A stretch of 64,000 bases of DNA from Bacillus changyiensis (GTDB taxonomy: Bacteria; Bacillota; Bacilli; Bacillales; Bacillaceae), in the NCBI RefSeq assembly GCF_027706145.1, contig NZ_JAQFWW010000001.1:992001-1056000 (forward strand), written 5' to 3'. The notes under the pieces are model-generated. The model worked only from the letters and a program-made list of their open reading frames with translations. It did not search any database and was not told where the DNA came from. Positions within the stretch are counted from its first letter, which is position 1. Every line of letters begins with the position of its first letter. Positions 32,207 through 42,108 of this stretch are shown one piece after another. A program made the translations under genes and the position numbers.

Positions 32207-34417
32207 TTAACCTCCCTCTTCATGGTGTTGTCTAATTGGAAGTGTCAGGTGAAAAGTTGTACCTTTCCCCTCTATACTTTCAACTTCAATTTCTCCATTA
32301 TGTTCTTCAATAATTTTATAGCTAACCATCAACCCAAGTCCAGTACCGCGTTCTTTTGTTGTATAAAAAGGTTCTCCCAGACGCTTTAATTTATCCTCCG
32401 CCATACCAATTCCTTCATCAGTCAAGGATACGGTAATATGGCTGTTGTCTTTCTTTTGAATTTTCACATAGATATTTCCCCCATCAGGCATCACCTCAAT
32501 AGCATTTTTTAAAATATTAATAAAAACTTGTTTAAGTTGATTCGGTTCACAGTAAATCAGTGGAATTTTGTCATAATAGTCGAAGTGCATCTGGACATTA
32601 TCCAAATTCGCTTGTGCATGAAGAAGATCCATCGTGTCCTGCATAATTTTAATAATATTTTTTTCTTCATACATAATAGCCTGTGGTTTGGCGAGAATTA
32701 GGAATTCTGTGATGATTGATTCTATTCTTTTTAACTCCGATGTAATGACATTAAAATAAAGTGAATGATCTTCCTCTTTAATACTTCCTTCAAGCAGCTG
32801 AATAAACCCTTTTAAAGCAGTCATCGGGTTGCGAATCTCATGGGCGATTCCCGCTGCCAGCTCTCCAACAACATGAAGTGTATCAGACTTGCGTAGGCGC
32901 TCTTCAAGTTCTTTTCGTTCCGTCACATCCCTGAGCATCGCCATATTCATATTTTGAATGATGTTTCGCTTAAAAGAAAACTCTAGAATTTGTTTTTGAT
33001 TGTTTAATAAAAATGGAATGTCATTATCGATTTCCTCAAAAGAGATTGTCTTAACTTGTGAAACTGCATTTTCAATCTGATATTCAGATAAAATATCGAG
33101 AAGATTAAACGATTTTAATTGTTCAACCGGAATATGAAGTATTTTTCCTGCTAAAGGGTTGGCATCAATGATTTTATACTGATTGTTAAAAAGGACTATT
33201 CCATCCATTGATCCATTGAATACTTTCCTAAATTTAAGTTCACTTTCCCGTAACTCTTTTTCCATTCGCTTCCGGTCACTGACATTTCTTAAAATCGTTA
33301 AATGCTGGTTACCGAACATGATTCGCTTTGATGTAAACTCAAGTTCTTTATATTGCCCATTTCCCATCCGAAACTGTAGTTCTTCTCGCATTTCTCCTTT
33401 TTCATCATAACGCTTTCGAATAGAAAAATAGCGTTTATCTGTTAAGTCAATAAAGTCAATGATTCTTTTTGTTAATAGCTCTCTCATCGGTAATTCAAAA
33501 ATTTTGCAGGCTGACTGATTGGCTTTTACAATTTGCCAATCCTTGTTCATGATAATAATTGCATCCATCGCATTTTCAAACACTTCTCTAAATCGTTCTT
33601 CACTTTTAAACAGCTTTCTTTCCATGAGACGTTTTTCAGTAATATCCCTCATAATTGACATATAAAAACCGTTTAAAATATTAGATGTGACTGTCAGTTC
33701 AAAAAGCCTATATTTTCCAGATCGCAGACGTACTGGCAATTCACCTTTTGTTTTTCCTTTTCTATATAAGGTCCGTAACATATTTTTCAGTTTATCAGTA
33801 TTTTCAACGGATACGAAATCGGCCAGTTTCAGGTTTGAGAGCTCACCAGTTGCAATTTCAAAGCTTTGGCAAAAAGAATCGTTCGCATCAATAAAACTGC
33901 CTTGTTTATCAAAAATGACAATCCCTTCAACTGCCCTATGAAATAAATCTTTAAAGAGCTTCTCATTCATTGTCCGTTCACGTTCTAATATCTTTTTTGA
34001 TGAGATATCTCTCATAACAACAAAGATGCAATTTTCTCCTAGCCCTTTGTTCGCCGTAAACTCCACATATTTTACTGATCCATTATCCAACCTGATGGCT
34101 ACTTCTCTCTTTAAATAACCACGTTCTAAAAAACAACGAATATTCCGCGTTAATTCTTCAGGTGAAACAGCATGCAAAAAAGCAATCGCAGAACGGTTCA
34201 ACAACTCTGTTTTTTCACATTGCAGAATGTTGCAAGCGGCATTGTTTGCTCTCATAATATTCATTTGCTCGTCTAGAATAAAAATAGCATCAAGCGTTCC
34301 ATTGAACATCAGTTCGTAATAATGCAACTCCGTTTTTAAGGTATCGTTCTCATCTTTCAGGCTTTTTAACTGGTTTTGCAGATTCAAGGATTTTTTTAAA
34401 TCAAGAGTCTCTGTCAT
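32207..34417 (-). CDS. kinE: Sporulation sensor histidine kinase KinE (multi-PAS)
   Basis: A soluble kinase of the sporulation phosphorelay. 736 aa: a short coiled coil, then four PAS domains (each opening LDAIFILDE / VEGIVIFDK / MDAIIIMNK / MDGIVLFNN), then phosphoacceptor His in ELAAGIAHEIRNPMTALKGF and ATPase boxes NILKNAIEVM, DEGIGMA and GTGLGLMV. Start ATG with AAGGAG. Length and layout match B. subtilis KinE. It has no membrane segment. Confidence 0.92.
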   Translation of the reverse strand: MTETLDLKKSLNLQNQLKSLKDENDTLKTELHYYELMFNGTLDAIFILDEQMNIMRANNAACNILQCEKTELLNRSAIAFLHAVSPEELTRNIRCFLERGYLKREVAIRLDNGSVKYVEFTANKGLGENCIFVVMRDISSKKILERERTMNEKLFKDLFHRAVEGIVIFDKQGSFIDANDSFCQSFEIATGELSNLKLADFVSVENTDKLKNMLRTLYRKGKTKGELPVRLRSGKYRLFELTVTSNILNGFYMSIMRDITEKRLMERKLFKSEERFREVFENAMDAIIIMNKDWQIVKANQSACKIFELPMRELLTKRIIDFIDLTDKRYFSIRKRYDEKGEMREELQFRMGNGQYKELEFTSKRIMFGNQHLTILRNVSDRKRMEKELRESELKFRKVFNGSMDGIVLFNNQYKIIDANPLAGKILHIPVEQLKSFNLLDILSEYQIENAVSQVKTISFEEIDNDIPFLLNNQKQILEFSFKRNIIQNMNMAMLRDVTERKELEERLRKSDTLHVVGELAAGIAHEIRNPMTALKGFIQLLEGSIKEEDHSLYFNVITSELKRIESIITEFLILAKPQAIMYEEKNIIKIMQDTMDLLHAQANLDNVQMHFDYYDKIPLIYCEPNQLKQVFINILKNAIEVMPDGGNIYVKIQKKDNSHITVSLTDEGIGMAEDKLKRLGEPFYTTKERGTGLGLMVSYKIIEEHNGEIEVESIEGKGTTFHLTLPIRQHHEEGG

Positions 34418-34650
34418 TTGTTACACTCCTTCTTCAAAACCTATCCTCCAATAATTCTACAATCTATCAATTCTTCCTTCATTTGTTTCAAACTTTTACA
34501 GCAATGGGATATTTTTTTCGTTCACTTCGCAATATTTCCAGGGAAATGGTACTCCATTTTACTAAATTACTTAAGGATAGACAAACCAAACGATCCATCC
34601 TTACATTAAAAAGCTGTCATTGCAAAAAAAATTTCTTCAATTTAAACGTG

Positions 34651-34695
34651 AAAAGGGCGTCCGAAAGTCCAAAAATTGACTTACCGGACAGCCCC
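34651..34695 (-). terminator. Terminator after the two small genes
   Basis: GGGC.GTCCG..AAGTC / GACTT..CGGAC.GCCC hairpin with T4 on the minus strand. Confidence 0.75.
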
Positions 34696-34711
34696 AAAAA
34701 GCTAATTTTTT

Positions 34712-34888
34712 TCAACAATGATTGTTTTTCTTGGCCATTTTCGTTTTGTTATGTTCAATCACATCTATCATTTTAAAAGCATTGACATCACCGAGTTCAC
34801 TTGAAAATTCCTCTTCAAGCACTTGTTTATTCATCGGTTTTTTATGGTTTTGTTTTTCTTTACTTTTTTGGTGCTTTTTCATTGTCAT
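34712..34888 (-). CDS. Small charged protein (58 aa)
   Basis: Reads MTMKKHQKSKEKQNHKKPMN, then VLEEEFSSELGDVNAFKMID and a basic tail NKTKMAKKNNHC. The start codon overlaps the stop of the upstream small gene (ATGA) with GGGTGGAG before it, so it is translationally coupled. Basic at both ends and acidic in the middle; no membrane segment. Family not recognised. The next-door small gene resembles a spore protein in composition, so a spore role is possible but unproven. Confidence 0.6.
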   Translation of the reverse strand: MTMKKHQKSKEKQNHKKPMNKQVLEEEFSSELGDVNAFKMIDVIEHNKTKMAKKNNHC

Positions 34889-35040
34889 GCTCCACCCTGC
34901 TTGCCATTTTTCGAGTTGCGATTAGCACCTCTATCCCCATTTTCAGCATCAAATTGTGTCATATATTGATGGTCATCCATACTTTCAACAGGTGTTTTAT
35001 TATTAACTGCGGCTTCATTTCGAGCAGCTTTTCGCTTCAT
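34885..35040 (-). CDS. Small hydrophilic protein (51 aa), possible minor spore protein
   Basis: Begins MKRKAARNEAAVNNKTPVES and ends DRGANRNSKNGKQGGA. Rich in Asn, Lys, Arg, Gly and lacking aromatic residues apart from one Tyr, a composition like minor small acid-soluble spore proteins. AAAGGAGAAGG precedes the ATG at 35040; an upstream start in frame has no site. Coupled to the 58-aa gene by an ATGA overlap. Function not known. Confidence 0.62.
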   Translation of the reverse strand: MKRKAARNEAAVNNKTPVESMDDHQYMTQFDAENGDRGANRNSKNGKQGGA

Positions 35041-35119
35041 GATATCCTTCTCCTTTCTGTTGATATTGTTCATCAATAGGCTTGCCTAAACAAGCGATTC
35101 CACACATCCACTTTATAGA

Positions 35120-35162
35120 AAAAAAAAGCCTCCGAAAAGTCAGAAAAATCCAACCTTTCGGA
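35120..35162 (-). terminator. Terminator after pbpC
   Basis: TCCGAAAG / CTTTTCGGA hairpin with a long T-run on the minus strand (A-run 35119-35127). Confidence 0.8.
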
Positions 35163-35168
35163 TAACCC

Positions 35169-37160
35169 TCATTTAAACATCTTTTTTACTTTTTTGACAA
35201 CATATGAACTGCCTCCACGATCTGAGACATCTTCAATGATCATTGTAATCAAAAGATCTTTGTTCTTATAATCGTAGGCTGTAAACCAGCCATTTTCTTT
35301 TCCTTTTTCACCCTTTTTCTTTTTTAACTCTGCTGTTCCTGTTTTCCCTGCGATTGTGAGTCCTTTTTCTACCGGTCTAAAGGCAGATCCACGCTGGTCT
35401 TCAACAACACCTTTCAAGCCTTTTGTAATGGTGTCCGCGCCTTCAGCAGTGACAACACCTTCATGCCATATCTCTTTCTTATCACCGTCTTTTTTAATTA
35501 AATATGGCTTGAGCATATCTCCTTGATTTAAAAAAGCTGTGTAAGTGGCTGCCAAATGAAGTGGAGACATTAGCATCTGTCCCTGTCCATATCCTGAATC
35601 AGCCAAGAGAATATCTGATTCAATTTTGTCATTTGCTATCGAGGAAGGACTTGTCGGGAACTCATAGTTGAGCTTTTCTTCAAAACCGAATGATTTTAAG
35701 CCTTCTGTAAAATGATCTGCTCCCGTATCAATGGCAGTTTGTGCGAAATAAATGTTATCAGATGTAATCAAGGCATTTTCCAAGTTGACTTTACTTAGTC
35801 GCTCTGATACCCTTGTCACTTTGTATCCACCCCAAGACGCATCTTTTTGCCACTCTTTACCGACAATGCTTTTCTCTTCGTCTGGTTTGATCACACCATT
35901 TTTCAATCCAATTGAAGCTGTAATCGGTTTAACTGTTGAACCTGGCGCATACGTTTTATTAAACTTTGAAGCAAATGGGGCTGCATCGTCTTTGTTTAAT
36001 TTTTCCCATTCTCCTTTTTTCCAGCCAAATAAAAAACCATTTGGATCATAGGAAGGAGCACTAACGAGCGCTAATGTTTCTCCGGTTTGGGGGTCCAAAG
36101 CCACAGCAGCACCAGAATCATCTTTCAATTGGTTATATAGTTGTTCTTGTTTTGCAATATCAATCACAGTTTTAATATCTGCCCCGTCCTTAGCATCCTT
36201 TGATGCAATCGTTGCTCTTGATTCAGGTATTGTAATTGTCCAACCCATTTTGCCTCGTAATGTCTTTTCATAAATATGTTCAAGGCCAACAATGCCAAGT
36301 AATGAATGATCACTATAATTTTCTTTATTTTGTTTTAATTCTTCCTTTGTTATCGGTCTGATGTAACCCGTTAAATGAGCAGCTTTTTCTTTGTATGGAT
36401 AATATCTTGACACAACTTCTTGTTTTAACACACCTGGTAAAGATGTCGCTTTTTTAATAATGTCTGTCTGATCTGGCCTTACTTTTTTAAGTGGTACAAA
36501 TGAATCGTCTTTTACCCATCCGGCAGAAAATTGTTTTTCGATATCCGCCAACTCTATATCAAGGAATTTCGCCAGTTTTTTCAAAGTCTGTTCTTTATTA
36601 CTTCCGAGTTTCCCAGGAACAACTCCGATTTCGGGAACTTCCGTATTCGTTGCGAGCGCTTTATCATTTCGATCATATATGGTACCACGAACAGGTTCTT
36701 TAGCTGAAACTTTGACTGTTTCTCCTTTTTTCAATTGAGAAAAAATAAAAGAGGGATTCCAATTAATATTCCATGATGTATTGCCATCCTTTTCTTCTTT
36801 TACAAGCTTTGCTGTTCCTTTAAAGGACACAGGTCCCGCTAAGGTTTGCATACTGACTTTATAAGGAATCGTTGTCACATCTTTTTTGTCATCCTCATCA
36901 TTCTGATCAACAATGGAAATCTTTAAATCAGAAACTCCTGCCTGTTCATAGATCGTTTGATGGCGTTTAATAAAATCATCCTTTGAGATTGATTTTTTTG
37001 TGGCAGCTGAAAGCTGGTCATACATCTCTTCAAAGTTTTGATTGTTCCATTTGTCTACATATTGGTCCATGCTTTGTTTTGCTGTCGGTTCATTTGAACA
37101 AGCTCCTGCCAGCAACAGAAAACCGATGACCATAAACAAATGGAGGATTTTATTTTTCAT
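35169..37160 (-). CDS. pbpC: Penicillin-binding protein 3 (class B transpeptidase, PbpC)
   Basis: Cross-links peptidoglycan outside the membrane. 663 aa. Lipoprotein-type signal with lipobox LLAGAC, an NTF2-like MecA_N domain (about 30-145), a dimerisation domain (EPVRGTIYDRNDKALATN) and the transpeptidase domain with SxxK in APGSTVKPITA, SxN in LITSDNIYFA and KTGT in IAGKTGTAELK. The layout matches B. subtilis PbpC, a low-affinity PBP related to PBP2a. Not in this place in B. subtilis, so the neighbourhood has been rearranged. Start ATG with GGGGG. Confidence 0.9.
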   Translation of the reverse strand: MKNKILHLFMVIGFLLLAGACSNEPTAKQSMDQYVDKWNNQNFEEMYDQLSAATKKSISKDDFIKRHQTIYEQAGVSDLKISIVDQNDEDDKKDVTTIPYKVSMQTLAGPVSFKGTAKLVKEEKDGNTSWNINWNPSFIFSQLKKGETVKVSAKEPVRGTIYDRNDKALATNTEVPEIGVVPGKLGSNKEQTLKKLAKFLDIELADIEKQFSAGWVKDDSFVPLKKVRPDQTDIIKKATSLPGVLKQEVVSRYYPYKEKAAHLTGYIRPITKEELKQNKENYSDHSLLGIVGLEHIYEKTLRGKMGWTITIPESRATIASKDAKDGADIKTVIDIAKQEQLYNQLKDDSGAAVALDPQTGETLALVSAPSYDPNGFLFGWKKGEWEKLNKDDAAPFASKFNKTYAPGSTVKPITASIGLKNGVIKPDEEKSIVGKEWQKDASWGGYKVTRVSERLSKVNLENALITSDNIYFAQTAIDTGADHFTEGLKSFGFEEKLNYEFPTSPSSIANDKIESDILLADSGYGQGQMLMSPLHLAATYTAFLNQGDMLKPYLIKKDGDKKEIWHEGVVTAEGADTITKGLKGVVEDQRGSAFRPVEKGLTIAGKTGTAELKKKKGEKGKENGWFTAYDYKNKDLLITMIIEDVSDRGGSSYVVKKVKKMFK

Positions 37161-37232
37161 CTGTTTTCCCCCTATTTTTCATGTCCGCCATGAAGTATTA
37201 TACCATACAAAAGAAATTTAGAAGGTTTATCC

Positions 37233-38582
37233 TTATCCAATAATGATTCTTTCTTTTGGGTAATGAAAATTTGCTTCAATCTCTTTTCTTCCTATTAAAT
37301 AAAGAAGTGTGACAATACCGATCCTTCCGATAAACATCAAGAGGATAATCACACTTTTTCCTACTGGACTAAGCTCTGAAGTAATCCCCATTGATAAGCC
37401 AGTCGTTCCAAATGCCGAACATACTTCAAACAAAAGTTGTAATAAAGAATGGTCTTCGGTCACTGTTAAGACTAGTGTTGAACAAAATACGAGTAAACTA
37501 GCCATCATCGTTACGATCAATGATTTCATCAAATCATCATGGTAAAGCTCTCTTTTGAAAATTTTCACTGACTTATTTCCTCTAGCAAAATGAAACAAAG
37601 CTAATAAGTTTAGAGCAAAGGTAGTTGTCCGAATACCTCCACCAACAGAACTTGGTGAGGCACCAATAAACATTAGGATACACATAAACAAGGCAGTTGC
37701 ATCTGAAAATTGGCTGATATCGATTGTAGCTAGACCACCGTTTCGGGTCGTTGTTGACTGAAACAAGGAATAAAACAATACTTCATGCCAAGGTTTTCCT
37801 GCATATAAAAAGTTGGCTTCTAAAAGATAAATGCCAATGGCTCCACCAATCACTAACAGAAAAAAAGTGACCGATGTTAGCTTTGTAAACAGACTGAAGA
37901 TATAATTCCTTTTTTTGCTAAAAAGAAATTCCTTGACCTCGATGAGTACCGGAAATCCAATCGCTCCAAAGATTAACAGCAAAATCACGATAAACTGAAC
38001 AAAATAGTCATGCTGAAACGGAATCATTGAGCTTCCCGTTATATCAAATCCTGCATTGGTTGTCGCACTGATACTGGTGAAAAAGCCTTGGATAAAAGCC
38101 TCCTCGACCGAATCAAAATACTTCAAAAAATAGGCTCCAAGTACTAATCCACCAATTAACTCAATCAAAACAATGAGGGCAAGTACATGTTTCATCAGTT
38201 TCACAAGACCAGATAAATGTGTCTGGTTTTGATCAGTCATAATGAGACGTCGCTCCTTTAAACCGATCCGTTTCCCAAGAATGAGCCAGACAAAAGTCCC
38301 AAGTGTCATAATCCCGATCCCACCAAACTGCAAAATAAATGCCAACATCCAAATGCCAGTCGTACTGAATGTGTCAGCCGTATCAACAACTGTCAAACCG
38401 GTTACACTTACAGCACTTACCGCAGTAAACAATGCGTCTATAAAAGACCATTCAACATCTTTTTGGTGGGCAACCGGAAGGCTTAATAAAACAACGGAAA
38501 CTGTAACAGCTAAAACATAATAAAGCGCAATCAATTGAAATGGTGAAAGCACACGTAACATCTTCTTCATTAAAACTTTCAT
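37233..38582 (-). CDS. ktrD: Potassium uptake channel subunit KtrD
   Basis: Membrane subunit of a low-affinity K+ transporter (Trk/Ktr/HKT family), partner of the cytosolic KtrC encoded elsewhere. About 449 aa with four M1-P-M2 repeats; the pore loops show the selectivity glycines (SVTGLTVVD, TTNAGFDITG, TTRNGGLATID, GTTGLSMGIT) and the gating loop GASPSSVGGGIRTTT. Two adjacent ATG codons are possible; the second (38582) has better spacing from GAGGA. In B. subtilis ktrD also lies next to htpX. Confidence 0.92.
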   Translation of the reverse strand: MKVLMKKMLRVLSPFQLIALYYVLAVTVSVVLLSLPVAHQKDVEWSFIDALFTAVSAVSVTGLTVVDTADTFSTTGIWMLAFILQFGGIGIMTLGTFVWLILGKRIGLKERRLIMTDQNQTHLSGLVKLMKHVLALIVLIELIGGLVLGAYFLKYFDSVEEAFIQGFFTSISATTNAGFDITGSSMIPFQHDYFVQFIVILLLIFGAIGFPVLIEVKEFLFSKKRNYIFSLFTKLTSVTFFLLVIGGAIGIYLLEANFLYAGKPWHEVLFYSLFQSTTTRNGGLATIDISQFSDATALFMCILMFIGASPSSVGGGIRTTTFALNLLALFHFARGNKSVKIFKRELYHDDLMKSLIVTMMASLLVFCSTLVLTVTEDHSLLQLLFEVCSAFGTTGLSMGITSELSPVGKSVIILLMFIGRIGIVTLLYLIGRKEIEANFHYPKERIIIG

Positions 38583-38888
38583 CATATTCCTCTTTTATTT
38601 GTAGTCGTTATTCATAACGTGTTCCATTTTAAAGGAAACATTCCTAGATGTACAGATACGTTCATCGAATAAAAATCAATTCTATTATGAAATAAATGGA
38701 TTTTAAATCAACTCCTTTTGCTGAGTTTGACATAATTTTTCAATTCCATTTTTTAACCACTTGCCACAAGACTTTTGTCTTTATTCGGCAAATGACAAAA
38801 TACTTTCTTTCAAATACGTAATGACGGTGTTTGTTAAGTATCTAATATAAACATAAAAAAACTCCCCTATCCAAGAGGAGTCTGTGAT
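38583..38888. other. ktrD-htpX intergenic region
   Basis: About 300 nt without a gene. It holds the ktrD promoter region and the htpX terminator. At 38761-38791 there is a hairpin TTGCC.AAGAC / GTCTT.GGCAA without a T-run. No known riboswitch was recognised; I looked for a ydaO-type c-di-AMP element, which other K+ transporter genes carry, and did not see one. Confidence 0.5.
38855..38883 (-). terminator. Terminator after htpX
   Basis: ACTCCTC / GGGGAGT hairpin followed by a T-run on the minus strand. Confidence 0.75.
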
Positions 38889-39779
38889 TTATTTTGCTTC
38901 AAGACGACGAATTCTCTCATTTAAATCTGGGTGAGTTGAGAAAAGTAAAGTTTGTTTTTTTCCGTTAATTTTTAATGTTGCAACAGAAGCTTGTTCTTCT
39001 TTAATTCTTGCTGTATAATGCTCAAGCGAACGAAGTGCATGAATCATCTTGTCTTTGCCAGCAAGGTCTGCACCGCCCCTGTCTGCATGAAACTCACGGT
39101 GGCGTGAATAAGCAAATACAACTAGACTACCGAGAATGGAGAAGACAATTTGGAAAACGATCACCGCGATAAAGTGGACGATCGGCGCCAATTCTTCGCG
39201 AACAAATCGAGTAGCTACCCATGCAGCAATTCTTGCAAAGAAAACGACAAATGTATTGACAATTCCTTGAAGCAATGTCATTGTCACCATATCACCATTG
39301 GCGATGTGAGCGACTTCATGGGCCAGCACACCCTCAACAGCATTGTCATCCATCTCTTGAAGCAGCCCTGTTGAGACAGCAACAAGTGAGCGTCTCTTGG
39401 ATGGACCTGTTGCAAATGCATTGACTTCTCGGGAATTGTAAATGCCGACTTCCGGCATGTTTGTTAATCCTGCAGCACGTGCTAATCGGTGAACACGATC
39501 CACCAATTGTTGCTGTTCATCAGTAAGCGATTCTTTCTCAGGGTTTAACACCTGCACACCCATCGCCATTTTAGCCATCCATCTCGACATTAAAAGTGAG
39601 GTGAAGGAGCCGACAAAGCCAACAACTGCACTAAATACAAGAAGCGCCGGTAAATTAATTCCATCAGCAGTAAAATACGTCCCAACTCCTGTAAAGGAAC
39701 TGATAATCGATAGTACAATACCGATTGTTGTAATGACTAAGATGTTCGACAATAGAAAGAGAAGAATTCTTTTTCCCAT
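38889..39779 (-). CDS. htpX: Membrane zinc metalloprotease HtpX
   Basis: M48 peptidase that cuts misfolded membrane proteins. 296 aa: two N-terminal membrane helices, then [10 protein letters not shown] with the zinc ligands and catalytic Glu, two more hydrophobic helices, and the third ligand in [12 protein letters not shown] chose the second of two adjacent ATGs (39779), spaced 5 nt from GGAGG and matching MxKRI of relatives. It is divergent from ykrK, its known repressor in B. subtilis. Confidence 0.93.
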   Translation of the reverse strand: MGKRILLFLLSNILVITTIGIVLSIISSFTGVGTYFTADGINLPALLVFSAVVGFVGSFTSLLMSRWMAKMAMGVQVLNPEKESLTDEQQQLVDRVHRLARAAGLTNMPEVGIYNSREVNAFATGPSKRRSLVAVSTGLLQEMDDNAVEGVLAHEVAHIANGDMVTMTLLQGIVNTFVVFFARIAAWVATRFVREELAPIVHFIAVIVFQIVFSILGSLVVFAYSRHREFHADRGGADLAGKDKMIHALRSLEHYTARIKEEQASVATLKINGKKQTLLFSTHPDLNERIRRLEAK

Positions 39780-39799
39780 CATAACCTCCATGTTATAAT

Positions 39800-39815
39800 A
39801 AGTTCAAATGAACTT
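39800..39815. promoter_or_regulatory. Palindrome in the htpX/ykrK intergenic region (candidate YkrK operator)
   Basis: AAGTTCAAATGAACTT: 7-bp perfect arms with a 2-nt centre, 21-36 bp upstream of the htpX start codon, where a repressor would block htpX transcription. B. subtilis YkrK represses htpX through an inverted repeat; the site here is inferred. Confidence 0.55.
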
Positions 39816-39916
39816 GTTTAATGAAATTATATAACATCTGTTTGAAAATGCAAGCGATAAGACGTAAGATAATGTTTATAATGTTTATTAATGCATGAAT
39901 ACATACGAGGTGGAAC

Positions 39917-40633
39917 ATGGAACCTTATCAACTAACTCGCCTAGAAATGGCAAAATTAATGTATGCTTTAAAAGGACAGCTTGATATTAGTCCGCTTACA
40001 ATCTTATTAAATTCAGGAAATCAAGCCGGTAATGAAACAGAATATAAACTAAGGATTCCAGAATTCATCCTGAGATACGAACGAAAAAAACAGAAAACTG
40101 AACACGGACTTTCTACTAATGAAATTGTAGAACTCGGTAATTTATGTGAGCTCACAAGCTTAAAATCAACAGCCATTCAAAACTGGATTAAACGGGATAT
40201 TAAAGATTTAATGGGCCATCCAGAGCTCGGTAAAAAATACTCGATTGAGCAAGCTGTTATCCTTCTTATTGTACGGGATTTAAAATCAGTTTATGACTTT
40301 GAAACGATCCGACCTATTTTAAATATGATTTTTAATACCATTACCGACCGTTCAGACGATGTTGTTAGCCCGCTTCGTTTTTATGAAGGATATGCAAAAG
40401 TCCTCGAGTACGTGTATCAAATAAAAGATTATATCCGAATTGAATCAGCACTGAAATCAATCGTTATTGAGCAAACAAACCGGCTTCGCGAATTCTATTA
40501 TGATCTTTCAGATGACGAATGGAACATAGTGAAAGACACCACATCAGTTACCGTACTATCAGTTGTTGTCTCCCATATTCAGACAACAGCACAATCAATG
40601 ATCCAACAAATATTTAACAAATATCATATGTAA
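39917..40633 (+). CDS. ykrK: YkrK, DUF1836 helix-turn-helix repressor of htpX
   Basis: 238 aa. The DUF1836 pattern shows as IPEFILRYERKK (N-terminal), an HTH region around LTSLKSTAIQNWIKRDIK, then KKYSIEQAVILLIVRDLKSV, with a C-terminal helical part for dimerisation. Known in B. subtilis to repress the divergent htpX together with Rok. ATG with ACGAGGTGG upstream. A terminator follows. Confidence 0.85.
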   Translation: MEPYQLTRLEMAKLMYALKGQLDISPLTILLNSGNQAGNETEYKLRIPEFILRYERKKQKTEHGLSTNEIVELGNLCELTSLKSTAIQNWIKRDIKDLMGHPELGKKYSIEQAVILLIVRDLKSVYDFETIRPILNMIFNTITDRSDDVVSPLRFYEGYAKVLEYVYQIKDYIRIESALKSIVIEQTNRLREFYYDLSDDEWNIVKDTTSVTVLSVVVSHIQTTAQSMIQQIFNKYHM

Positions 40634-40667
40634 AAAAACACTGAAAAACTCAAAAAGGGTTCTTTTT

Positions 40668-40712
40668 AAAAAAAGGTGATGCACTACAAATAGTAGGCAT
40701 GCACCTTTTTTT
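40668..40712 (+). terminator. Terminator after ykrK
   Basis: AAAAAAAGGTG.(atg)CA / TGCACCTTTTTTT hairpin with a long T-run on the plus strand. Confidence 0.75.
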
Positions 40713-40846
40713 CATGAAACAATGGACTTACCAGCAGTCTCCTCACAATAGCTAAGTTTTTCATTGTCATATCAACAATTGCCAGCATAAAAAAGTTCAT
40801 CTATTTTAAAACTAAACAAGCAACCATAAGTAAAGGAGTGGAATAC

Positions 40847-41041
40847 ATGTCCAGAACGAATAAACTAGTTGTTCCTGGTGCTGAAAAAGTATTAAACCAG
40901 TTCAAATATGAGATCGCTCAGGAATTTGGTGTGCACCTTGGATCAGATTCGGTCGCTCGCTCAAATGGATCTGTTGGCGGGGAAATGACAAAACGTCTTG
41001 TACAGCAGGCTCAAACTCAGTTAAATGAAAAAAATAAATAA
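40847..41041 (+). CDS. sspD: Alpha/beta-type small acid-soluble spore protein SspD
   Basis: Coats and protects spore DNA. 64 aa with both family signatures: [20 protein letters not shown], where GPR protease cuts within [10 protein letters not shown], and [21 protein letters not shown] at 40847 with AAAGGAG; the longer frame adds three residues with no site. Forespore (SigG) expression is expected; no confident promoter was picked. Confidence 0.95.
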   Translation: MSRTNKLVVPGAEKVLNQFKYEIAQEFGVHLGSDSVARSNGSVGGEMTKRLVQQAQTQLNEKNK

Positions 41042-41049
41042 AACCTAAA

Positions 41050-42108
41050 TCATTCGCCGGGGCTTCTCGGCGGATTTTCTTGATCAGACGGTTTTTTATC
41101 CTTTTGTGAAGGAACTTTATTGACATTCTCATCCTCAGAAGTGCCCTCTTCTAACTGCTCATCTTCTTTGTCATTATTTTTGTCTTGAGGGTTTTGTTTT
41201 GGGGTAATCGTTTCCTCGTTTTTCTTCTGATCTGAACCTGTCTCATCTCGATTTAATGTTTTTTTATCATCATCTGGTTGATCTTCCATTTTGGATTCTT
41301 CATCATTCGAATGTTGTTCAGGTTGATCCTCATCTTTGATTCCTTTCTCTTTTTTATTTTCTTTTTTATCTTCATCTTTGTGATGTTGATCAGCTTTTTT
41401 TTCTTGATCATCCACAACATCTTGATCTTTTGTCTCTTCTTCATGAGAACGGATATAATGGCCCGTTGAGACCCCTTCTTTCTGGGCTTTTTCCCTTGTT
41501 CCCATGTCTGATTCTACCAATTTCATCTTAAAGTTCTGATTCTCATATTTTTCCGTTACATCAGCAATCTCGCTTTTTACAATTGTTTTATAAGAATCAT
41601 CTTCATTATTTTCATAAACAGTTGTAATTAAAACTTCTTTTGAGTCTTTAACATAGCCCTGTTTATCGCTGTCTTCCACAATTTCACTGATCACTTCTTT
41701 AAAGTCTGATTTTTCCCAATTTTCTATACTGTTTATTAAGTCTTTTCCATCTTCGTTTAGCGCCACCAGACCTACAACTTCACAATCTTTATTCAGTGCC
41801 AATTCAAAGCTTGGATTGATGTCAATGGTCATGTATGCATAGGCTTTATTATTGAAAAAATCAGGTATAAACATAAAAGCAAACAGCATAATCGCAGCAA
41901 TTGAGAAAACACCGGCTTTTATCGAACGAAGCGAGAGTAAATCAAAAAAACCTGCGCGTTTTCGCTCCATCCTTGTCTCTACAGGAAAGGCAATTTCCTG
42001 ACCGATTTTATATTCTTCTTCCATTTTTTTCGCTTTTAAGAATTGTCCGTCAGGGGTTAACAAAGTAACACATTTTTTATTTTTTTCTACTACAATTCCT
42101 CTTCTCAC
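41050..42108 (-). CDS. rsgI: Anti-sigma-I factor RsgI
   Basis: Membrane protein that holds SigI inactive until heat or envelope stress. 352 aa: an N-terminal cytosolic RsgI_N domain (GIVVEKNKKCVTLLTPDGQF), one membrane helix (about 68-86, AAIMLFAFMFIPDFF), the conserved extracellular juxtamembrane domain (AYAYMTIDINPSFELALNKD) and a long, highly charged Asp/Glu/Lys/Gln tail that looks disordered. No carbohydrate-binding domain, as in B. subtilis. It overlaps sigI by 4 nt. Confidence 0.92.
   Translation of the reverse strand: MRRGIVVEKNKKCVTLLTPDGQFLKAKKMEEEYKIGQEIAFPVETRMERKRAGFFDLLSLRSIKAGVFSIAAIMLFAFMFIPDFFNNKAYAYMTIDINPSFELALNKDCEVVGLVALNEDGKDLINSIENWEKSDFKEVISEIVEDSDKQGYVKDSKEVLITTVYENNEDDSYKTIVKSEIADVTEKYENQNFKMKLVESDMGTREKAQKEGVSTGHYIRSHEEETKDQDVVDDQEKKADQHHKDEDKKENKKEKGIKDEDQPEQHSNDEESKMEDQPDDDKKTLNRDETGSDQKKNEETITPKQNPQDKNNDKEDEQLEEGTSEDENVNKVPSQKDKKPSDQENPPRSPGE
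41053..41080 (+). terminator. Terminator after sspD
   Basis: CGCCG / CGGCG hairpin then ATTTTC, lying inside the 3' end of the convergent rsgI gene. Confidence 0.6.
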
